This document shows positions 57,942 to 64,000 of a stretch of DNA of 64,000 nt, piece after piece. Under the pieces are notes generated by a model. It did no database searches. It was not told where the DNA came from and worked only from the letters and a program-made list of their open reading frames with translations. The position numbers and the translations under genes were made by a program. Numbering within the stretch: position 1 is the first letter of the stretch; every line of letters starts with the position of its first letter. Location: contig NZ_CP108490.1 in assembly GCF_035987325.1 (NCBI RefSeq), forward strand, positions 62,001 through 126,000. The letters are read 5' to 3'. Origin of the DNA: Streptomyces sp. NBC_01244 (GTDB taxonomy: Bacteria; Actinomycetota; Actinomycetes; Streptomycetales; Streptomycetaceae).

Positions 57942-58897
57942 GGCCGGTACCCGCCGCTCAGGTCGGCGCTGGTCAGGATCATCCGTACGAGCTGGTCGTA
58001 GTCGATCCCGGCCACGTTCGCCATGGTGGCGAGGTTGCCGTGGTGGGACAGCCCAGGCAGGGAGTTGAGCTCCAGCCAGACGACCTGCCCGGCGGTGGTG
58101 ACGATGAAGTCGCTGCGGGAATGACCGGAGCAGCCCAGCGCCCGGTGCGCGGCCACAGCGCTGGTCTGAAGGAAGGCGATGACGTCGGCGGGGAGCTCGG
58201 CCGGACACCGGTACTCGTGCAAGGTGTCGTCGCGCTTGGAGGCGTAGTCGTAGAACTCCGCGCTCGTAGGGAGGGTCTCCAGCGGCGGCAGCGGCATGAG
58301 GGAGCCGTCGACATCCAGGACCCCGCAGGTGACCGGGGTGCCCTCCACGAACGGCTCGGCGAACCAGCCCTGCTCGGCGTCGATGCGGGCGATGGCGGTG
58401 GTCAGGGTGTCGGTGTCGCGGGCCAGGACCATGCCGATGGAGCCGCCCTCGGAGATCGGCTTGACGATCAGGGGCAGGCCGACGGTGGCCAGGAGATCAG
58501 CGACGATCTCCCCGGTGGTCTTGCCGGGCTCGATCAGGCCGGTGGTGGCGACCTCGATCCCGGCCTCAGCGACGAGCTTCTTCGAGACGGTCTTGGCCAT
58601 GCCGGTGGCGGAGGCCAGGACCCCGGAGCCGGTGTAGGGGACGCCGATGGTCTCCAAGTAGCCCTGGAGGTGGCCGTCCTCGGCGTGCTGTCCGGCGATG
58701 GCGAGGAACGCGATGTCGACGTTGCGGACCTCGGTGTCGAAGTCGGCCGCGGTGGTGTCGAGCATCACAGCGCGGTAGCCCTGGTTGGTGAGCGACTCGA
58801 AGACGGCCTTGCCCGACAGCAGGGACCGTTCCCGCTCGGTGGACTTCCCGCCGGTCACGACTGCGACGAGGGGGTTCTCGTTGGGCACGGGGGCCAT
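57938..58897 (-). CDS. D-alanine-D-alanine ligase homologue with altered specificity residues
   Basis: 319 residues, ATG 58897 after GGAG. ATP-grasp ligase motifs are present: GGKSTERERSLLSG, GQHAEDGHLQGYLE, KPISEGGSIGM, FVEGTPVTCGVL, GCSGHSRSDF (R261), LELNSLPGLSHHGN (N278). By alignment from memory to E. coli DdlB, Ser150 is Gly152, Tyr216 is Arg222 (in EFYDYASKRDD) and Ser281/Leu282 are Gly287/Asn288. These are second-substrate positions, so D-Ala-D-Ala itself may not be the product. First gene of the operon with the PLP enzyme and C39-like peptidase. Confidence 0.85.
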   Translation of the reverse strand: MAPVPNENPLVAVVTGGKSTERERSLLSGKAVFESLTNQGYRAVMLDTTAADFDTEVRNVDIAFLAIAGQHAEDGHLQGYLETIGVPYTGSGVLASATGMAKTVSKKLVAEAGIEVATTGLIEPGKTTGEIVADLLATVGLPLIVKPISEGGSIGMVLARDTDTLTTAIARIDAEQGWFAEPFVEGTPVTCGVLDVDGSLMPLPPLETLPTSAEFYDYASKRDDTLHEYRCPAELPADVIAFLQTSAVAAHRALGCSGHSRSDFIVTTAGQVVWLELNSLPGLSHHGNLATMANVAGIDYDQLVRMILTSADLSGGYRP

Positions 58898-58920
58898 GGC
58901 TGGTGCTCCTCTAGATGGGT

Positions 58921-58961
58921 GTGGTGGACGACACGGGCGCCGGCCATGTGTCGGGGGACAC
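58921..58961. promoter_or_regulatory. GTGTC palindromes between ddl-like and murF-like genes
   Basis: GTGTCGGGGGACAC (58948-58961) and a degenerate GTGGTGGACGACAC (58921-58934), centres 27 bp apart, in the divergent promoter region. Confidence 0.65.
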
Positions 58962-59045
58962 CGCCGGGAGGGCTACGGTCTGCATCGGGCCGGTGGCGCG
59001 CGACTGCACCTCCGGGGAGCCTCTGTACCGAGGGAGTCCTGCACG

Positions 59046-60446
59046 ATGTTGTCCTTCTCGCTGGAAGAGATCGCCGCCGTCACCGGAGGCCGCCTTACTG
59101 ACGTGCCCGACCCGGCCGCGCCGATGACGCAGGGCATCGTCACCGACTCCCGGGAGGTCGTACCGGGCTGCGTGTTCGTCGCGCTCGTCGGCGAGCGTGT
59201 GGACGGCCACGACTTCGCGGCCCGCACCGTCAAGGACGGGGCGGTCGCCGTGCTGGCCTCCCGCCCCGTCGGAGTGCCGGCCATCGTCGTGGACGACACC
59301 CTTGCCGCGCTGGCCGCCATCGGCCGCCACGCCCTGGCCCAGCTCACCGATCCGGTCGTAGTGGGGCTGACGGGATCGGCGGGCAAGACCTCCACGAAGG
59401 ACCTCCTCGCCCAGGTCATCCCCGGGCTCGGCCCGACCTGCGTCACCGACCGCAGCTTCAACGGCGAGATCGGCATGCCCATCACGATCCTGCGTGCCAA
59501 CCCGGATACCCAGTACCTGGTCCTGGAGATGGGCGCCCGGGGAGCCGGGCACATCGAGAACCTGACGACGATCGCCCGCCCGCAGGTCGGCCTGGTCCTC
59601 AACATCGGCAGCGCCCACGTCGGGGAGTTCGGCGGCAAGGCGGCCATCGCGGAGGCCAAGTCCGAACTGGTCGCGGCCCTTCCCGCCGACGGGCTTGCCG
59701 TCCTGAACGCCGACGACCCGCTCGTGGCCAAGATGGCCGAGCGCACGAAGGCACGGATTCGGACGTTCGGCATGGGCGAGCACGCGGACGTGTGGGCCGA
59801 CGAGGTCACCCTGGACCAGGCCGGACGCCCCTCGTTCCGCCTCCACCTGCGAGGCATCGCCAGCACCCGGGTCGAGATGGGCCTGCACGGCGAGCACCAC
59901 GTCGCCAACGCGCTCGCGGCTGCCGCTGTCGCCACCGGCCTGGGCATGCCGCTCGCGGACGTCGCCGAGGCGCTGTCCGGAGCACGGAACCTGACGACCG
60001 GCCGCATGGAGGTCCTGGACCGGCCGGACGGGATGCGGGTGGTCAACGACGCGTTCAACGCGAACCCGGACTCGATGCGCGTCGCGCTGAAGGCGCTGGC
60101 CGCAATGGCCGGCGACCGACGCACCGTGGCGATCCTCGGGGAGATGAAGGAACTGGGCCCGGAGGCCGAGGCCGGACACCGGGAGGTCGGCAAGCTGGCC
60201 GCCGACTCCGGTGTCGGCCTGCTGGTTGCGGTCGGTGGCGAGCACGCGCACGCGCTCGCCACCGCCGCGCGGGAACAGAACCCGCTCCTGGACGTGATCC
60301 GGGCCGTCGACCGCGACGCCGTGCCAGCCGCCGTGGCAGGCGTCCTGACGGCCCGGGACATCGTCCTGGTCAAGGGCTCCCACAGCACCGGCCTGGAGGC
60401 CACCGCACTCCTCCTCGCGAACGACACCGTGGGAGACCACGACTAG
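59046..60446 (+). CDS. MurF-like ligase
   Basis: 466 residues, normal MurF length. N-terminal substrate domain (FSLEEIAAVTGGRL...VTDSREVVPGCVFVALVGERVDGHDF), ATP loop GLTGSAGKTSTKD, and the MurF-type VVNDAFNANPDSM and GRMEV motifs. MurF joins UDP-MurNAc-tripeptide to D-Ala-D-Ala. Here it is divergent from a ddl-like gene and next to a murC-like gene, but no murD or murE is present. So it is a paralogue for a modified precursor, or for a small peptide. Its stop shares CTAG with the convergent murC-like gene. Confidence 0.85.
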   Translation: MLSFSLEEIAAVTGGRLTDVPDPAAPMTQGIVTDSREVVPGCVFVALVGERVDGHDFAARTVKDGAVAVLASRPVGVPAIVVDDTLAALAAIGRHALAQLTDPVVVGLTGSAGKTSTKDLLAQVIPGLGPTCVTDRSFNGEIGMPITILRANPDTQYLVLEMGARGAGHIENLTTIARPQVGLVLNIGSAHVGEFGGKAAIAEAKSELVAALPADGLAVLNADDPLVAKMAERTKARIRTFGMGEHADVWADEVTLDQAGRPSFRLHLRGIASTRVEMGLHGEHHVANALAAAAVATGLGMPLADVAEALSGARNLTTGRMEVLDRPDGMRVVNDAFNANPDSMRVALKALAAMAGDRRTVAILGEMKELGPEAEAGHREVGKLAADSGVGLLVAVGGEHAHALATAAREQNPLLDVIRAVDRDAVPAAVAGVLTARDIVLVKGSHSTGLEATALLLANDTVGDHD

Positions 60447-61861
60447 CTCCGGACAGCGCTGACCGTGTGGGCGAGGAGCGCCTCGCCCACCTCGGCCACG
60501 GCCCCGGTGCCCATCGTCAGCACGAGGTCACCGGGGCGCACCAGCTCCCCGCAGACCTCGCCGGCCGCGGTGATGTCCGGCACGGCGTGCACGGGGGTTC
60601 CGTGCTCGGCGACGGCCGCCGCGACCTTCTCAGTGCCGACCTTCCCGATCGGGGAGTCCAGCAGGGAGTGCACGGGCAGGAGCACGACCTCGTCGGCCTC
60701 CGCGAGCGCCCGGCCGATGCTCTCGCCCAGGGCGGCGGTGCGGGTCCAGCCGGAGGGCTCGAAGACGACCACGACCCGGCCTCCGGCCGAGAGCTGGCGC
60801 GCGGCGCCGATGTCGGCGGTGACGGCGGTGGGGTGGTGGGCGAAGGAGTCCATGACCGTGACCCCGTCCGCATCGCCGACCGGCGTCATCCGGCGGGCGA
60901 CCCCCGCGAAGGTGGCCAACCCGGTGATCAGGGTGCCCGGGTCGATGCCCAGGACGAGACCGGTGGTGTACGCGGCGACAGCGTTCATGGCCGCCGCGTC
61001 GCCGGGTACGGCGATGCCGAGAGTGGTCTCTACGCCGTCGGGGCCGCGCAGGGTGATCAGAGAGCCGGTGCCGTCCGGCCGGATGCCGGTGACGCGCACG
61101 TCGGCGTTGGCCGAGCGCCCGTAGGCGACGGCGAGGGTCTGGCCGTCGACCAGCTCGGCGACGTGCCGGGCGCCCTCGTCGTCGACCGAGAAGACCAGGG
61201 CGTTCGCGTTGCGGGCGAACTCGGCGTAGACGCTGATGGCGTCGTCGCGGTCGACGTACGTCTCGGGGTGGTCGTCGTCCACGGTGAGGATGACGGCGAC
61301 CTCGGGCCGGTAGGCGGTGAGGGACCGGTCGCTCTCGTCGCCCTCGGCGACGAAGATGTCTCCCGGTCCGGTGCCCGCGTTCGCGCCGGTCGCGATCATG
61401 TCGCCGCCGCCGGACCAGCCGGACAGGTGCACGCCGACGGCAGAGGCGAGCATCGCCGTGGTGGTGGACTTACCGTGCGTGCCCGCCACGATGACGGAGT
61501 CCTTGACCTCGGCAACGAGGTGGGCCAAGAGCTGGGAGCGGTGCACTACCGGGAGGCTGGCGCGGTTGGCGGCGGCAACCTCCGTGTTGTCGGTGCCGAG
61601 CGCACTGGACCAGATGACCAGGCTCGGGCTACCGGGGAGCGCCCCGGTGTGGCCGATGCTGATCGTGGCACCGGCCGCTTGGAGGCGGTCGGTGACGGTG
61701 GTGGAGCGCACGTCCGAGCCGGTGACCGTCGAGCCCCGCTGAGCCAGGAGCAGAGCGAGGGAGGACATCCCGGCCCCTCCGATACCCACGAAGTGGGGGC
61801 GGGAGGTGTCGAGGGGACCGTCGGGGACGGTCGGGATCGGAACGTGCTTGGTTTCGACCAC
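60443..61861 (-). CDS. MurC-like ligase
   Basis: 472 residues from GTG 61861, five bases after GGGAG. Mur ligase order: HFVGIGGAGMSSLA, ATP loop AGTHGKSTTT, AEGDESDRSLTAY and MDSFAHHPTAV in place of the usual DDYxHHP. MurC adds L-Ala to UDP-MurNAc. A plasmid paralogue could install a different first residue or act on another carboxylate. The small shifts from MurC consensus (EADESDGS to EGDESDRS, DDY to DSF) hint at changed substrate. Tail-to-tail with the murF-like gene, four bases overlapping. Confidence 0.8.
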   Translation of the reverse strand: MVETKHVPIPTVPDGPLDTSRPHFVGIGGAGMSSLALLLAQRGSTVTGSDVRSTTVTDRLQAAGATISIGHTGALPGSPSLVIWSSALGTDNTEVAAANRASLPVVHRSQLLAHLVAEVKDSVIVAGTHGKSTTTAMLASAVGVHLSGWSGGGDMIATGANAGTGPGDIFVAEGDESDRSLTAYRPEVAVILTVDDDHPETYVDRDDAISVYAEFARNANALVFSVDDEGARHVAELVDGQTLAVAYGRSANADVRVTGIRPDGTGSLITLRGPDGVETTLGIAVPGDAAAMNAVAAYTTGLVLGIDPGTLITGLATFAGVARRMTPVGDADGVTVMDSFAHHPTAVTADIGAARQLSAGGRVVVVFEPSGWTRTAALGESIGRALAEADEVVLLPVHSLLDSPIGKVGTEKVAAAVAEHGTPVHAVPDITAAGEVCGELVRPGDLVLTMGTGAVAEVGEALLAHTVSAVRS

Positions 61862-61937
61862 AGCTACTCCCTTGAACGGATGGAAGCGGTATGGGGCCCG
61901 CCCCCGCGGATACGGGGCCGGGGTGGTGCGGCCCTGG

Positions 61938-62138
61938 TCAGCTGTAGATGGACGGGCCGGTGCGGCGGCGGTGCGCACGGACGGCGGCGATGGCGAAGGC
62001 GAGGGCCATCACCGACGGGCCGAGCGCGGGCAGCTCGCCGTGCAGGAGCGGGGCGAGGGCGAACGGGGTCGCGGTGGCCGCGCTGACGGTCAGGAGGAAG
62101 GTGTCGTTGCGGAACTCGCGCCAGTGGTCGCGGAGCAT
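61938..62138 (-). CDS. small membrane protein, 66 aa
   Basis: ATG 62138 after GAAGAGAG. Hydrophobic in the middle (DTFLLTVSAATATPFALAPLL and LGPSVMALAFAIAAV), ending Arg-rich. The frame is open upstream into a DUF6415-like remnant, but the ribosome site and the palindromes just upstream favour this start. It precedes the murC-like gene by 76 bases. Confidence 0.5.
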   Translation of the reverse strand: MLRDHWREFRNDTFLLTVSAATATPFALAPLLHGELPALGPSVMALAFAIAAVRAHRRRTGPSIYS

Positions 62139-62459
62139 GGGTGGCTCTCTTCTTTCTCGGGTGTCGCAGAACACTGCGGCTAGCGCGGTGTTGTACGACA
62201 CGGTCTGCCGGGTAGTGGATCCGAGGCCGGGCCAGGCAGGCCCCCCGACCCCGGAGCGGTCTGTGGGCCCCACGATCCGGTGGGCTTCTTCGCCCACGGC
62301 CCCCTCCGCGACGCTCAGCAGGTGCTCGGCGTACTGGGCGTGGAAGGTCAGGCGGGCGGCCGGGGCGGAGCAGTTCCTCTTGAGGAGGTTGCGGGCTCCT
62401 TCGAGGGTGTCGGCGGCGATGCCGCACCGCGGAGCGTTCGGCAGGGCGGCGAGCTGCAC
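62139..62459 (-). pseudogene. DUF6415-like remnant
   Basis: CGIAADTLEGARNLLKRNCSAPAARLTFHAQYAEHLLSVAEG matches the core of the intact gene at 63126-63611 (ETLRYASQVLVRKECPSPAARLLIHAKLADHV). The N-terminal half is missing and there is no own stop: the frame runs through the palindromes into the next gene. Confidence 0.5.
62161..62201. promoter_or_regulatory. paired GTGT palindromes upstream of small membrane gene
   Basis: GTGTCGCAGAACAC (62161-62174) and GTGTTGTACGACAC (62188-62201), centres 27 bp apart. Confidence 0.65.
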
Positions 62460-62489
62460 GGTGGTGTGGTGCGGCTCAGGCCGGCGACC

Positions 62490-62503
62490 GTGTCGCCCGA
62501 CAG
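62490..62503. promoter_or_regulatory. GTGTC-type palindrome (imperfect)
   Basis: GTGTCGCCCGACAG, preceded by GTGCGGCTCAGGC, a pairing of motifs that recurs at 62941-62972 (GTGTCTCCGGACAT, 62959-62972). Confidence 0.5.
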
Positions 62504-62523
62504 CCCCAGTGGGGAGGGGTCGG

Positions 62524-62730
62524 TCAGGCCGGGTGGCTGGAGTCTGGCGGCGGGACTTCCGACCACCCGGGGTCGTCGGCCGCCAGGTCCGGAGCGGACA
62601 CGGCGGGCAGCGCGTATGCCGAGGGCGCTACCTCCGAGAGGGCGAGGTAGCCGAGCAGGCCGTATGCGGTGGCTTGGCAGGCGATCAGCCCGAGGGTGAA
62701 GGCCTGCTCTGCCCGGTCTGCTAACGACAT
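62524..62730 (-). CDS. small membrane protein, 68 aa
   Basis: ATG 62730 follows GAGTTAGAGGAC. One hydrophobic helix (~9-33, AFTLGLIACQATAYGLLGYLALSEV), then a Pro/Ser/Asp-rich tail. No family recognised; same strand and same regulatory motif as its neighbours. Confidence 0.5.
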   Translation of the reverse strand: MSLADRAEQAFTLGLIACQATAYGLLGYLALSEVAPSAYALPAVSAPDLAADDPGWSEVPPPDSSHPA

Positions 62731-63125
62731 GTCCTCTAACTCCTCGGGTAGGGCGGTCCCGTCGCGTCTTTCGGCTCCGACAACCCGACGGGGGTGTCTG
62801 GTGGGGCGGGGGAGGCCGCCTGCGGTCCGTGCTGTACGACATGCATCGGTAGTGGGGTTGGAGGGGCCCCTTCGGGTGTGTGGTCCCCGACGGGGCGGGG
62901 AGAGGCTCACATTCCGGGGACAGCTGCCGCGGAAGTTGTCGTGCGGCTCAGGCGGGCCGTGTCTCCGGACATGGGAACGGGTACTGGCTCTGGAGGGCCT
63001 CGGTGAAGCTGATGCCGGGGTGGCCGTCGTCGTCGTACTCGAGCGCGTGCCGGTCGGCCTGGGTGAATGGTCCCAGGCCGAGACAGCGCGCCGGGTGCGT
63101 GTTCAAGCGGGGGGAATGGACACTG
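62731..63125. other. gene-free spacer with imperfect GTGTC sites
   Basis: About 395 bases. GTGCTGTACGACAT (62829-62842) lies ~100 bases upstream of the small membrane gene and GTGTCTCCGGACAT at 62959-62972. No gene supported. Confidence 0.45.
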
Positions 63126-63611
63126 TCAGCGCACCCGTTCGGCGGCCTGCTCGGGGAGGCTCGCCCGGTGGGCCTGGGCGTAGCGGTGCACGTGGTCGGC
63201 GAGCTTGGCGTGTATCAACAGCCTTGCCGCGGGGCTGGGGCACTCCTTCCGGACCAGGACCTGGGACGCGTACCGCAGGGTTTCGTCGGCGATGTCCCGC
63301 CGCCTGCTGAACGGCAGCGAGGCAACGTACTTCTCCGCGTCTCGCAGGTCCTGGCTGATGTGGTTCCGCAGCCGCTCCACCACGGGTCCGGTGGTGGGGC
63401 CGCCGGGCGACCAGCGAGCCAGGCCCTGCGCGGTCTCGATGTCCGCGCTCAGAGCCGGCAGGTAGGTCGTGCCCTGCACACCGCTGGCAGGGTCCATAGG
63501 GACGAGGCCGCGCGGGGGGACGAGGCCGAGGTCCTGGTTCGGATGCGGACTGACCGCGTGCGCTCTGCTGGTGCTCTCGGGGGTCCTTACGTGCTCGGTC
63601 AGGCTCGCCAC
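63126..63611 (-). CDS. DUF6415 family protein
   Basis: 161 residues from GTG 63611 after GGAGCACCACT. Helical, with the family-like segment ETLRYASQVLVRKECPSPAARLLIHAKLADHVHRYAQAHRA. DUF6415 proteins are frequent in Streptomyces, usually beside XRE regulators, with unknown role. A divergent XRE-like gene begins at 63943, matching that habit. Confidence 0.6.
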   Translation of the reverse strand: MASLTEHVRTPESTSRAHAVSPHPNQDLGLVPPRGLVPMDPASGVQGTTYLPALSADIETAQGLARWSPGGPTTGPVVERLRNHISQDLRDAEKYVASLPFSRRRDIADETLRYASQVLVRKECPSPAARLLIHAKLADHVHRYAQAHRASLPEQAAERVR

Positions 63612-63759
63612 AGTGGTGCTCCGTCCACGGGGAGGGGGTGATTGCCGCCCGACGTCCCGGGCTGCCGACTGCCGAGGAAGGGTTCCTCCGAGCTGCCGGG
63701 CGGCTCACATACACCGTGCTCCTGCTTCGAGTTGAATTCAATCTGAACGCGACAGCCGT

Positions 63760-63787
63760 TGCACCCCAACGGCGGATTGGTATATGA
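63760..63787 (+). promoter_or_regulatory. possible promoter of the last gene
   Basis: TTGCAC (63760-63765), 16-bp spacer, TATATG (63782-63787). The palindrome TTGAATTCAA lies just upstream near 63733. Confidence 0.4.
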
Positions 63788-63942
63788 CGGACGCGAACCG
63801 ACTTCAACTGGAGGCGCACCGGCAGGGTTTGGAATCGAACCGGGGGATCCCGGAGGTGAACCGGGGGTGTGCGGAGCCGAGCCCGGGTATCTCGGAGACG
63901 AACCGGCATGACCGCGAGACGAACCGATCGGAAGGGGAAGAG

Positions 63943-64000
63943 ATGGCGGCGAACGTCGGAGCGACGTTCCTCCGGATCATGCTGGGCGCGGAACTCACCC
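63943..64000 (+). CDS. XRE-like regulator, 3' truncated by window edge
   Basis: Only 19 residues visible (MAANVGATFLRIMLGAELT), matching the start of Streptomyces XRE proteins that open with ...LRRxxLGxELRxLR. A strong GGAAGGGGAAGAG precedes ATG 63943; the same frame is open from ATG 63784, but that part is unlike a domain. Divergent from DUF6415, as is common. Confidence 0.45.
   Translation, partial: MAANVGATFLRIMLGAELT

Noticed and set aside
1..64000. CRISPR arrays, tRNA or rRNA genes
   Set aside because: No regularly spaced identical repeats with unique spacers and no cloverleaf or rRNA-like sequence were recognised. The repeated leaders are 0.5-4 kb apart with genes between them.

Overview
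The window is about 70% G+C, with GTG starts, strong third-position G/C bias and many overlapping stop/start codons. Families such as DUF6415, the SCO6880-type transfer protein and the MAB_1171c-type membrane protein point to Streptomyces. It looks like part of a large conjugative plasmid: a MobF relaxase, a nearly complete type IV secretion (T4SS) operon, single-strand binding and antirestriction genes, two ParA-type ATPase cassettes and an iteron-like array. A chromosomally integrated conjugative element cannot be excluded. The first and last genes are cut by the window edges.

Layout. 1-4.0 kb: end of a nuclease-like gene, then small minus-strand genes (LexA-type winged helix, membrane protein, zinc-finger protein). 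4.5-19 kb: about twenty small plus-strand genes grouped behind ten near-identical promoter-plus-leader elements. They include a DUF932 gene, ardA and ssb; most of the rest resemble nothing I know. I read this as the leading region that enters the recipient first. 19-22.3 kb: small genes, a frameshifted gene and an unusual pyrimidine-rich, gene-free stretch that is my candidate oriT. 22.3-27.3 kb: MobF relaxase-helicase. 27.5-32 kb: cargo genes (P-loop kinase, secreted metzincin, lipoproteins). 45.3-32.0 kb, minus strand: T4SS operon with NlpC/P60-transglycosylase, pilin-like protein, VirB8-like and VirB6/TrbL-like proteins, SCO6880-type protein, VirB4 and VirD4 ATPases, accessory proteins and an AbiEii-like nucleotidyltransferase. 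46-49 kb: XRE regulator, ImmA/IrrE-like protease and membrane protein module. 48.8-54.9 kb: a duplicated ParA/partner cassette flanking an iteron array and a small winged-helix gene; the second partner gene carries palindromes inside its coding sequence. 55-63.6 kb: a cell-wall-type cluster with D-Ala-D-Ala ligase homologue, PLP serine racemase/dehydratase, C39-type peptidase, MurF and MurC, with phased GTGTC-N4-GACAC palindromes in front of most of its transcription units.

How it fits together. If the nick is near 22 kb and the bottom strand is transferred, the 4.5-19 kb genes are transcribed toward oriT with the transferred strand as template. This is the arrangement of the F leading region, and ardA and ssb are classical leading-region genes. 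The repeated promoter and structured leader would then coordinate an early-entry regulon, making the unknown small proteins candidates for anti-defence or establishment factors. The cell-wall cluster looks like a separate regulon that could make altered muropeptides, for example ending in D-Ser, or a small peptide; altered ligase residues, a racemase-type active-site serine and a TTA codon support this but do not prove it.
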